Shown here in pieces: positions 1 to 7,680 of a DNA stretch of 60,891 bases. The translations under genes and the position numbers were made by a program. Under the pieces are notes generated by a model. That model worked only from the letters and a program-made list of their open reading frames with translations, was not told where the DNA came from and made no database searches. Source of the stretch: Deltaproteobacteria bacterium (lineage in GTDB: Bacteria > Desulfobacterota > SM23-61); the NCBI GenBank assembly GCA_016875165.1, contig VGSF01000019.1, positions 1-60,891 of the forward strand, in the 5' to 3' direction. Every line of letters starts with the position of its first letter. The stretch's first letter is position 1.

Positions 1-152
1 AAAAGGTCCCAGAGTCGTTTATGTTTTCGCATGAGAAATTCATAGCATTATTTTTACACCCTTTACAAGTCATAAAAACCGCATAAATAAAGGGCTATTT
101 GATATTTTTAGGCTTATTTTTACCCACTCGATTTGGAGAAGACCCAAAATAA
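1..152. other. Upstream leader, no gene seen
   Basis: This AT-rich stretch precedes the first gene. A GGAG-like ribosome site at about 135-138 lies before the ATG at 153. I see no hairpin, RNA gene or convincing promoter in it. Confidence 0.4.
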
Positions 153-608
153 ATGATCACTTTCAGTCGAACCCTCCTGGTAGGGGCTGAACTGTTAAGC
201 GAGACGACTCTGCGATTTCACGGGGCACTGGAAGATCACATCTACGCCATGGAAATCCAGATGGACGTGCGCCTCCCTGATGGTTTGATTACGGCCATAC
301 AGGGCCGGATGAAGCGCTATACGACTCCTGTTTGTCCCAAAGCAGTGGATTTTCTGCAAAAGGCAGTCGGTATATCCTTGTGTGAAGAGGGCTGGATGGC
401 CAGGGTGAATCGGGAAGTAGGCCGCAAAGGGTGCCAGCATTTCGCCGAGATACTTATCGAGTGCGGCCGTTGTCTACATTCCGCCCTATTGGCCCACGCC
501 TTAACAGAGAAATTGAAAGTCGAACCTTCGGCCATTCCTGGGCAACTAGCCCGTTTATGGGTGGAAGAACACCCGGAAGTCCGGGCCTTCTGTCTGGCCC
601 GGCCTTAA
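153..608 (+). CDS. DUF2889 family protein
   Basis: A 151-residue protein of unknown function. The layout fits DUF2889: an early strand-rich half, a Cys at residue 61 in a T-x-P-V-C-P context, a glycine-containing L-x-K-A-V-G segment, and a GCQHF motif at 93-97 that corresponds to the family's GC-T-H-L signature. It has no signal peptide or membrane segment, so it is probably cytoplasmic. It lies 13 bp upstream of the PHP gene and is likely co-transcribed with it and the DUF169-CoaE gene. The family assignment comes from recalled motifs only. Confidence 0.6.
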   Translation: MITFSRTLLVGAELLSETTLRFHGALEDHIYAMEIQMDVRLPDGLITAIQGRMKRYTTPVCPKAVDFLQKAVGISLCEEGWMARVNREVGRKGCQHFAEILIECGRCLHSALLAHALTEKLKVEPSAIPGQLARLWVEEHPEVRAFCLARP

Positions 609-621
609 AATAAGGGCAACC

Positions 622-1248
622 ATGCGCATTGATTTACACACCCATACCCGGCCGCATTCCCCATGCAGCGCGATCGACCCGGCAGATCTTATTAAGGAGG
701 CCAGGTGGGTAGGCCTGGACGGCATATGCGTCACTGAACATCAATGCCGATGGAGTTTTCAGGAAATAGAAGATCTGGCCAGGAAAGGGGGAATCCGGAT
801 TTTCCAGGGAAATGAAATCACCACCAACCAGGGAGATATTCTGGTTTTCGGTTACGATAAAGATGTCCGGGGAGTCGTGACTATCCAGGATCTGCGCCGG
901 GAAGTAAAAGAGGCAGGCGGGCTGATGATTGCGGCCCATCCCTTCCGGGGTTTTCTCCTCTTTGGCATTACCCAGTTGCTGATGAGCGTGGAACAGGCCT
1001 GTCAACGGAAAGTTTTTCAATACGTGGACGGAGTGGAGATTCTCAACTGTAAGTTAACGGACCCGGAAAACGAGATGGCCGGCCAGGTGGCTGAACGGCT
1101 GGGTCTTTTACCTGTGGCCGGGAGCGATGCCCATCGGCTTGATGAAATCGGTCGCTGCGTGACTATTTTTAATAAAGAGATCGGCAGCGAGCAAGAACTG
1201 ATCGAAGAGCTTCGGGCCGGAAGATTCCACACGGAATTCCGCAGATGA
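622..1248 (+). CDS. PHP domain metal-dependent phosphoesterase
   Basis: A 208-residue stand-alone PHP domain, a metal-dependent phosphoesterase fold related to the PolC/DnaE PHP and YciV/TrpH proteins. The metal-binding motifs are all present: H-T-H-T at residues 6-9, T-E-H at 38-40, a Glu at 65, A-H-P-F at 105-108, and G-S-D-A-H at 167-171. The full ligand set suggests an active enzyme, probably on a nucleotide or oligonucleotide substrate. The substrate cannot be read from sequence. It sits between the DUF2889 gene and the DUF169-CoaE gene with short gaps, consistent with one operon. Confidence 0.82.
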   Translation: MRIDLHTHTRPHSPCSAIDPADLIKEARWVGLDGICVTEHQCRWSFQEIEDLARKGGIRIFQGNEITTNQGDILVFGYDKDVRGVVTIQDLRREVKEAGGLMIAAHPFRGFLLFGITQLLMSVEQACQRKVFQYVDGVEILNCKLTDPENEMAGQVAERLGLLPVAGSDAHRLDEIGRCVTIFNKEIGSEQELIEELRAGRFHTEFRR

Positions 1249-1263
1249 TCAGCAGGAGGAAAA

Positions 1264-2682
1264 ATGAAAACAAACCGGGACTGGGAAAAGCTGGTTCGCC
1301 GGATGGAACTCTTGATGAGATTAAAATCTTTCCCTGTGGCCTTCAAGCTCATGGAGAAGAAGGAGGCCCTCAGCGAAATTCCTTTTATGCGCCAAATGAC
1401 CCACAAGGTTACCCTCTGCCAGCTTATCACCATCGTCAGGACTTTTGACTGGACGGTGGGAGCTGTTGCCGGCGATTTCATTTCCCCCATGTGCCCTTCA
1501 ATCGTGGGCCTCACCGACCTGCCAGAAGTTTTTAAGGACGGAACCTTCCGCTCCATCGTCTGGGCTAAGACCCGCAAGGATGGCCAAAAATATGAAAACT
1601 CCATTCCCCGTCTTCCCGCCGGGAGATACCAGGCAGTCGCTCTGGCTCCCCTGGTTTATAATCCTTTTGATCCTGACATCGTCCTTATATACGCCAATCC
1701 CGCTCAGATGATGCTCCTCATCAATTCCCTGCAATTCGAGGATTATCAGGTCATGGAATTTTACTGCGTGGGGGAGTCATCCTGTTCCGATGCCATTGCT
1801 CGATGTTACCTCACCCAAAAACCCTCTTTGTCCATTCCCTGCTACGGCGAGCGGCGCTATGGCCATGCTCAGGATGAAGAATTGGTCATGGCTCTCCCGG
1901 CCGGCATGATGGACAAGGCTTTGAAAGGAATGGAAGCCCTGTACAAAAGGGGAATTCGCTATCCTATCAGCTATGCCGGCGCTGAACTGGATGTGACTCA
2001 GGCCTTTCCCATGTCCTACTCCGGCATGAAACAGATAGAAGAAATCCGGGGAAAAGACAACCGCATCCTTCTGGGCGTGACCGGAGGAATCGCCAGCGGC
2101 AAGACCACGGTTGCCCGCATGCTAAAAGACCTGGGCGCGCCAATCATCGATTTCGACCTGCTCAGCCGGTTGGTGGTGGAGCCGGAAAAAGCGGCCTGGA
2201 AAGAGATCGTGGCCTTTTTTGGAGAACAGGTTCTGCTGGACAATAGGACCCTGGACCGGAAAAAACTATCGGAGATCGTTTTCCGCGACCCTGAGAAAAG
2301 AAAAAAATTGGAAAGCTTTATTCATCCGAGAATCCATGACGAATTCACCAGGCAGTTTAAAGAATTTACTACTAAAGATCCGAATGTAATCATCCAGGTC
2401 ATCGTTCCCCTCCTGCTGGAAGCAAATCTGCAACACCTCTTTCATAAGATCCTCCTCGTCTACATCCCCGAAGAGATGCAAGTAGAACGCCTGATGGAAC
2501 GGGATCAGATCTCCCGGGAGATGGCCGCCAATATCCTTAAGGCTCAATGGCCCATCGAGGGCAAAAAGGAATACGCGGATTTTATCGTGGACAATTCCGG
2601 ATCACTGGGAGAGACAAAAAAGCAAGTAGAGGAAATTTGGAAGAATTTGATAGCGCTTCAAAAGGAAAAGCCCGGGGAGTAA
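1264..2682 (+). CDS. coaE: DUF169-dephospho-CoA kinase fusion
   Basis: A 472-residue two-domain protein. Residues ~5-260 look like a DUF169 (COG2043-type) domain of unknown function with several conserved Cys. Residues ~267-465 are a complete dephospho-CoA kinase, which phosphorylates dephospho-CoA in the last step of CoA synthesis. The kinase part has the P-loop GVTGGIASGKTT at 271-282, an IIDFDLLSR substrate/Mg segment, an HPRI motif, an IVPLLLE stretch, and an LMERDQIS lid region. Free-standing CoaE is about 200 residues, so the fusion roughly doubles it. The frame is continuous across the junction with no stop or internal start signal. A GGAGGAAAA site precedes the ATG. The fusion implies a link between DUF169 and CoA supply; that link is inference. 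Confidence 0.85.
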   Translation: MKTNRDWEKLVRRMELLMRLKSFPVAFKLMEKKEALSEIPFMRQMTHKVTLCQLITIVRTFDWTVGAVAGDFISPMCPSIVGLTDLPEVFKDGTFRSIVWAKTRKDGQKYENSIPRLPAGRYQAVALAPLVYNPFDPDIVLIYANPAQMMLLINSLQFEDYQVMEFYCVGESSCSDAIARCYLTQKPSLSIPCYGERRYGHAQDEELVMALPAGMMDKALKGMEALYKRGIRYPISYAGAELDVTQAFPMSYSGMKQIEEIRGKDNRILLGVTGGIASGKTTVARMLKDLGAPIIDFDLLSRLVVEPEKAAWKEIVAFFGEQVLLDNRTLDRKKLSEIVFRDPEKRKKLESFIHPRIHDEFTRQFKEFTTKDPNVIIQVIVPLLLEANLQHLFHKILLVYIPEEMQVERLMERDQISREMAANILKAQWPIEGKKEYADFIVDNSGSLGETKKQVEEIWKNLIALQKEKPGE

Positions 2683-2800
2683 GATTTAGAATGCCCTGGT
2701 TCAAATTGCTGGTTTAAGGGCTTTAGCTTTTGCCTTGAGCCTTGGGCCTTATGTCGAGTTCTTTTCGTTCTTGACGTTTGGTTTTTTTACAGAATAGTCG

Positions 2801-3280
2801 TTAATAGGGAATTTGAGCTTTGTTAACCCTTGTTATTTCACGCTCCTGATCTTCCCCGATATTCCGCAGGCCTTTAATTTGCTGGATGAGATTATTAATT
2901 TTCAGGTTGTAGTTCCGGCGCTCGAAGGATTTGCTGATAATGGCAACAATATCAGCTACGTTGAAAGGTTTGGAGATGAAATCACCAGCTCCGTAACGGA
3001 TGACTTCCTGGGCATTTTTTAGAGTGCCATACCCGGTTATGATGATTACCTCGATATCGCTCTTGATTTTTTTGATTTCTTTCAAAACGTCGACCCCTGT
3101 AAGCCCGGGCATATTCAAATCGAGAGTAACCAGGTCGATTTTCTCTTTCTGAATTAACTCGAGCGCTTCCTTCCCATTTGCCGCTGTATAAATTTTGTAA
3201 ATGGGCTTCAGGATCATTCTTAAAGATTCCCGTGGACCAGCTTCGTCATCCACGATCAATATCGATCCCTGTTGTGCCAT
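2801..3280 (-). CDS. Single-domain response regulator (CheY-like)
   Basis: A 159-residue receiver protein with no output domain. The acidic pocket is D11-D12, the phosphoacceptor is D54 (in a T-L-D-L-N-M-P context), a switch Thr lies in IITGYG, and the conserved Lys is in SKPF. Residues ~122-159 form a charged helical tail rather than a DNA-binding domain. No kinase gene is adjacent, so its partner is elsewhere. It probably acts by protein-protein interaction. It converges with the CoaE fusion gene across a short gap. Confidence 0.85.
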   Translation of the reverse strand: MAQQGSILIVDDEAGPRESLRMILKPIYKIYTAANGKEALELIQKEKIDLVTLDLNMPGLTGVDVLKEIKKIKSDIEVIIITGYGTLKNAQEVIRYGAGDFISKPFNVADIVAIISKSFERRNYNLKINNLIQQIKGLRNIGEDQEREITRVNKAQIPY

Positions 3281-3791
3281 TATCAGACTCCTAAAGAGAG
3301 GACTTTAATTAACTCAAGTCTATGGATTAAACTAAATTTTTGCAAATATTGTGCCTTGAAAATTCCATGAACCATGTTTTCTTTAATTATCGATTATTTA
3401 TCAACTTTTTGTATTAAAGAGGCCCTAAAATAAAATCTTTGGCTATCTCTTTTTTTTATTATCGACATAGATTGTCAATTTCTTAACAGTCCGTGTTAGA
3501 TTTTTGAAAATGCAGTCAGGTGAATTTTTTTGAACATAAACCATATTTCCTAACGCCGTCTATCCGGTTTTTTCAATCATTTCCTTGTCGCCCTTCGCTT
3601 TTCCATAAATTAATGTATTCACAATGGTAGACGCAGCCCGGATCAGGCAAGCCTCCCCGCCTGGTCCTGACCACCATTTTGAAATCATCAACAAAAATGA
3701 ATAGTGAAGGGGGGCGTCCATTGAAAGGATTTGGGCTCTTCCTTGACATCCCCCCCGATCTCTTCTATGATAATTTTAATAAAAATTTCTT
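3281..3791. other. AT-rich intergenic spacer
   Basis: About 510 bp upstream of the receiver gene. It is AT-rich on the side next to the gene and should hold its promoter, but I could not pick out a convincing -35/-10 pair. I see no ORF or RNA gene. Two adjacent insertions begin at 3792. Confidence 0.35.
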
Positions 3792-3946
3792 GATGATCTC
3801 ATAAAAAGTCGTCACTCCGGTGAAAACCGGAGTCCAGAGAACTTATGACTATTTGAAAGAACTGGATTCCGGCTGGAGTTTATCCCGATGAAAATCGGGG
3901 CCGGAATGATAGAAAGACGCATTTTCAGACTTTTTACGAATTCATC
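3792..3946. repeat. Family C palindromic element
   Basis: A ~155 bp element with ends of the form GATGRTCTCGTAAAAAGTC and its complement. The interior holds short inverted repeats of the GTCATTCCGG/CCGGAATCCAG type. Related copies lie at 7306, 27753, 40209 and 60479. I see no convincing target duplication for this copy. Its right end abuts the next insertion. Confidence 0.75.
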
Positions 3947-3951
3947 CTTTT

Positions 3952-4122
3952 GTAACAGTCTGGCCATTTGAAAAGCTGTCAAATCCCCCTTCATCCCCCT
4001 TTTTCAAAGGGGGAAAAGACTGAATCTTTTATCGAATTCCAAATAAAAACATCTCCTCCCTTTGCAAAAGGGAGGTCGGGAGGGATTTCTGGGCAGGCCT
4101 TTTCAAAACGCTAAATTGTTAC
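3952..4122. mobile_element. MITE with family A ends and a different core
   Basis: A 171 bp element starting GTAACAGTCTGGCCATTTGA and ending with the near-complement, matching the terminal repeats of the six family A elements. It is flanked by an exact 8-bp duplication, ATCCTTTT (3944-3951 and 4123-4130). The core is unrelated to the other copies and carries its own inverted repeat (AAATCCCCC ... GGGATTT, ~3980-4088). That core is similar to the repeat at 45574-45747, suggesting nesting or core exchange. Confidence 0.85.
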
Positions 4123-4203
4123 ATCCTTTTTAATTTGAGCGAATTATTTTCCCTTTAAAGAAAAAATTTAGGATATTCTCTCTAATGTCAAACCCGAAAA
4201 TTT

Positions 4204-5295
4204 GTGGATAAAGCCTTGCGACCTTCTGACCCCATGCCCCGTAGAAAAAGTCGTCAGTTGTTTATCGGCAGTGTTCCCGTGGGAGGTGGAGCACCAGTCT
4301 CTGTTCAATCAATGACCAAGACTGACACGCGGGATGTTCCCGCTACCGTAGCCCAAATTCATCTTCTGCAGCAGGCCGGGTGCGAGATCGTCCGGGTAGC
4401 TGTCCCGGACCGAATTGCCGCCGAAAAATTGGGGGAGATAAAGAAGGAAATCAGCATCCCGTTAGTGGCCGATATCCACTTTGATTACCGGTTGGCCCTC
4501 ATAGCCCTCGAACAAGGAGTGGATGGGCTGCGCCTCAACCCGGGGAACATTGGCAGCCGGGAACGCGTCTCCCGGGTAGCCAGGGCTGCCTATGAGAGAA
4601 AGGCGCCGATTCGCATAGGCGTCAATTCAGGATCCCTGGAAAAAAAACTCCTTAAAAAATATGGGCATCCCTCCCCTGAGGCATTGGTGGAGAGCGCCCT
4701 TTATCACGTCCGGCTCCTTGAAGACCAGGGCTTCGACCTCATCAAGATTTCCCTCAAAGCCTCAGACCCCCTATCCACTATATCCGCCTACCAGAAGATA
4801 TCCTCATTAACCGATTACCCTCTCCATATCGGCATCACCGAAGCAGGCCCTCCTTTCTCGGGAGGAATCAAGTCTGCAGTGGGCTTGGGAATTCTTTTAT
4901 ACCAGGGGATCGGGGACACAATTCGCGTTTCCCTCACTGCCGACCCGGTCCTGGAAGTGAAAGCGGCTTATCATATATTAAGAGCGCTTGGCCTGCGCCG
5001 GCGTGGTGTAGAAATCATCTCCTGCCCCCTCTGCGGACGGAGTGAAACCAACCTGACTCCCGTAGTCCGGGAAGTCGAGGAGCGTCTCTCGGCCTGGCTA
5101 CAGCCGATTCAAGTGGCTATCATGGGCTGTTCGGTCAACGGCCCGGGGGAAGCCAGGGAAGCTGACGTGGGCATCGCCGCCGGCAAAGGGATGGCTCTGC
5201 TTTTTCGTAAAGGGGAAGTCGTCCGCCAGGTAAGAGAAGAGGAGATGGTAGCTGTCCTGGTTGCCGAAGCTGAATTAATTCTAAAAAACCAATAA
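4204..5295 (+). CDS. ispG: (E)-4-hydroxy-3-methylbut-2-enyl-diphosphate synthase
   Basis: IspG/GcpE, the [4Fe-4S] enzyme that converts MEcPP to HMBPP in the MEP isoprenoid pathway. The TIM-barrel half contains SVQSMTKTDT and VADIHFDYR. The cluster ligands are Cys274, Cys277 (SCPLCGR) and Cys309 (MGCSVNGPGEA), numbered from the GTG start at 4204. At 363 residues it is normal for the short bacterial form. An ATG at 4234 is an alternative start and would remove ten residues without touching a motif. proS follows after 12 bp, so the two are probably co-transcribed. Confidence 0.95.
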   Translation: MDKALRPSDPMPRRKSRQLFIGSVPVGGGAPVSVQSMTKTDTRDVPATVAQIHLLQQAGCEIVRVAVPDRIAAEKLGEIKKEISIPLVADIHFDYRLALIALEQGVDGLRLNPGNIGSRERVSRVARAAYERKAPIRIGVNSGSLEKKLLKKYGHPSPEALVESALYHVRLLEDQGFDLIKISLKASDPLSTISAYQKISSLTDYPLHIGITEAGPPFSGGIKSAVGLGILLYQGIGDTIRVSLTADPVLEVKAAYHILRALGLRRRGVEIISCPLCGRSETNLTPVVREVEERLSAWLQPIQVAIMGCSVNGPGEAREADVGIAAGKGMALLFRKGEVVRQVREEEMVAVLVAEAELILKNQ

Positions 5296-5307
5296 AAAGG
5301 ACTTTTT

Positions 5308-7014
5308 ATGCGCTTTTCGAAAATGCTGCTGCCAACTTATAAAGAAGACCCGGCAGAGGCTGAAGCAATCAGCCACAAGTTAATGATCAGGGCCGGTTTG
5401 GTTAGACAATTGGCCGCAGGCCTTTATATTTACCTTCCTTTGGGCCTGCGAGTTCTTAAGAAGGTCAATGCCATCATCCGGGAGGAAATGAACGTCATCG
5501 GGGGACAGGAAATAATCATGCCCGTACTCCATCCAGCGGAGATCTGGCAGCAATCCGGACGCTGGTATGACATCGGAGATGAGATGTTCCGCCTGCAGGA
5601 TAGAACAAAGCGGGATATGGTTCTGGGTATGACCCATGAAGAGGTCGTTGCCTGGCTGGCCTCCCGGGAAATCCGTTCCTACCGGGATCTCCCCCAGATC
5701 TGGTATCAAATTCAGACCAAGCTGCGGGATGAAGCTCGCCCGAAAGGGGGCGTCCTGCGCACCCGGGAGTTTCTAATGAAAGACTCCTACAGCCTGGACC
5801 TCGACCCCGAAGGATTAAACTTAAGCTATAACCTTCATTACGATGCCTACTGCAAAATATTTCATAGGTGCGGGGTAAAATATTATGCCGTGGAAAGCGA
5901 CCCGGGAATGATGGGGGGAGCGGGCGCCCATGAATTCATGGCTCTCAGCCAAGCCGGCGAAGACGAGGTGTCCCTCTGCGGCAATTGCGGATATGCCGCC
6001 AATGTTGAGCTGGCCAACTCACAACCCCTGCTGGTATCTTCCCCTGCCTGGAACTTCGAAGAAGTAGCCACGCCGGAATCACGCACGATAGAGGAGGTCT
6101 GCGCTTACCTGGGAATCGACCCCCGCCTGACCATCAAATCCCTGCTTTTGATGGGAAAAGATGGCCCCGTAATGGCTTTAGTCCGCGGGGATCAGAAGCT
6201 GCACGAGAAAAAATTAAGGCGTCTGGTTGGAGAATTTCGCCCGGCCCACCGGGAGGAAGTGCAGGAACATACCGGTGTTGAAGCCGGGTTTCTCGGGCCT
6301 GTCGGCCTTGCCCCAGGCCGGAATCTCCCCTTAATTGCGGATGTGTCCCTTAAACAGGGAATATTTGTTGCCGGGGCAAACCGGGAAGGCTACCACCTCC
6401 GGGGGGTCGTTCCCGGAGAACATTTTGCGGCAAAATTTGCGGACATCCATGTGGCCATGTCGGGAGATGCTTGCCCGTCCTGCAATTCCCTGTTAAAGGT
6501 GGAGAAGGCCATCGAAATCGGAAATATCTTCAAGCTGGGAACTAAATACTCCCTTCCGCTGAAAGCATTATACTTAGACCGTAAGGGGCTGGAAAAACCC
6601 ATCGTCATGGGAAGCTATGGCATCGGTCCGGCCCGCATCATCGCCGCAGCCATTGAGCAGAGCTTTGACCAGGATGGAATCATCTTCCCCCTTTCTTTAA
6701 CTCCTTTCGACGTCCACCTTTTACCCGTTAACTTAAAGCAGGAAAACGTTCGACAAGAGGCCGAAAAAATTTACCGGAAGTTATCTGATGCTAACATCTC
6801 CGCCCTCTTTGATGACCGGGAAGAGGCTCCGGGAGTGAAATTCAAAGACGCCGACCTCATCGGTATTCCCCTGCGCTTAACCATCAGCTCTAAAACTTTG
6901 AAAGATCAAATGGTGGAAGTCAAAATCCGCCAAACCGGCGAAGTTCATCTGGTGAAGCTGGATCAAGCCCTTTCCTGGGTGCAAGACTGGATTAATTTTC
7001 ATACCAAAAAATAG
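5308..7014 (+). CDS. proS: Prolyl-tRNA synthetase
   Basis: Bacterial-type class II ProRS, 568 residues. It shows the N-terminal catalytic core, with motif 1 around residues 45-75, motif 2 with RTREFLMKDSYS, and GAGAHEFMAL. An inserted editing-like domain occupies about 225-385 and contains RGDQKLHEKKL. Motif 3 is GSYGIGPARI, and a C-terminal anticodon-binding domain has DDREEAPGVKFKDADL. It charges tRNA-Pro in the cytoplasm. It directly follows ispG. A family A MITE is inserted a few bases after its stop codon. Confidence 0.96.
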   Translation: MRFSKMLLPTYKEDPAEAEAISHKLMIRAGLVRQLAAGLYIYLPLGLRVLKKVNAIIREEMNVIGGQEIIMPVLHPAEIWQQSGRWYDIGDEMFRLQDRTKRDMVLGMTHEEVVAWLASREIRSYRDLPQIWYQIQTKLRDEARPKGGVLRTREFLMKDSYSLDLDPEGLNLSYNLHYDAYCKIFHRCGVKYYAVESDPGMMGGAGAHEFMALSQAGEDEVSLCGNCGYAANVELANSQPLLVSSPAWNFEEVATPESRTIEEVCAYLGIDPRLTIKSLLLMGKDGPVMALVRGDQKLHEKKLRRLVGEFRPAHREEVQEHTGVEAGFLGPVGLAPGRNLPLIADVSLKQGIFVAGANREGYHLRGVVPGEHFAAKFADIHVAMSGDACPSCNSLLKVEKAIEIGNIFKLGTKYSLPLKALYLDRKGLEKPIVMGSYGIGPARIIAAAIEQSFDQDGIIFPLSLTPFDVHLLPVNLKQENVRQEAEKIYRKLSDANISALFDDREEAPGVKFKDADLIGIPLRLTISSKTLKDQMVEVKIRQTGEVHLVKLDQALSWVQDWINFHTKK

Positions 7015-7025
7015 TTGCGATTTTC

Positions 7026-7291
7026 GTAACAGTTTAGCGATTTGAAAAAATGGTATAAAAGCCTTTGTTGAGGGCCGGGGGTTAGAGCGGAACGCGCCGG
7101 AAGCATAGGTTGGGGTTCCGCTTGGCCACGAGGACAGAAGATCTTTTCCTCCGGAGGAGGCGGGGGTTCTTGCCCGCCCCATATGCGGAGAAATAAGGGC
7201 CTTATGATTCCAAGCGTTCCGCTCTGGCCCCCGGCCCCTGGAATGCCTTGGCCTTTACAACACAACTTTTTTCAAAGAGCTAAAGTGTTAC
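7026..7291. mobile_element. Family A palindromic MITE, copy 1
   Basis: A 266 bp element with terminal repeat GTAACAGTTTAGCGATTTGA and the matching complement at the right end. It is flanked by an exact 8-bp duplication, CGATTTTC (7018-7025 and 7292-7299). Inside, long arms GGCCGGGGGTTAGAGCGG / CCGCTCTGGCCCCCGGCC enclose a smaller GGCGGG/CCCGCC hairpin and the CCTCCGGAGG palindrome. There is no transposase, so it is non-autonomous. GTAA ends plus an 8-bp duplication are the known hallmarks of IS66-family elements. It starts 11 bp after the proS stop. Confidence 0.9.
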
Positions 7292-7305
7292 CGATTTTCA
7301 AGATT

Positions 7306-7449
7306 GATGATCTCGTAAAAAGTCGTAAAACTGTCACTCCTGCGAAAGCAGTCCCGCCTATGGCGGGACAGAACTGCTTGAATTTACTGGATTCCGGCTT
7401 TCGCCGGAATGACATAATGAAGGGATTTCTGCCTTTTTACGACTCCATC
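7306..7449. repeat. Family C palindromic element
   Basis: A ~144 bp element with GATGATCTCGTAAAAAGTC at the left and the imperfect complement at the right. Two internal hairpins are TCCCGCC/GGCGGGA and TTCCGGC/GCCGGAA. Flanks AAGATT and AAGTTT are a possible decayed 6-bp duplication. Confidence 0.7.
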
Positions 7450-7515
7450 AAGTTTTAGGTTTTAGTTTTGGGGTTGCTGTTTTCAAGTTTAAGTTTACGA
7501 GTTTTAAACTTGTAA

Positions 7516-7653
7516 CTTGATTGTAGAGGAAATTCCTTTTTTTAAATTTAGGGTAACCTGCAGCTTAATCACTTCAGACGTTTGACATATTCTTTACTTT
7601 TTCTTAATCATGGTTTTAAAACTCTGTGATCTCTACGCTCTCTGTGGCTAATT
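7516..7653 (-). repeat. Family E interspersed repeat
   Basis: One of five copies of a ~130 bp repeat. In its own orientation it begins AATTAGCCACAGAG and ends GGAAATTCC...CAATCAAG. This copy is reversed, lies just upstream of the rel/spoT start, and is part of its 5' region. The other copies are at 27604, 27955, 45952 and 53543. Confidence 0.7.
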
Positions 7654-7680
7654 TTAATTTATAACTTTAAACTTTTTTTC

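Noticed and set aside
6999..7265. Recurrent minus-strand ORF in family A copies (also 58286-58495 and part of 35215-35430)
   Set aside because: The frame exists in copies 1 and 6 but is broken by a 2-base loss in copy 4. The changes between copies follow stem pairing, not codon constraint.
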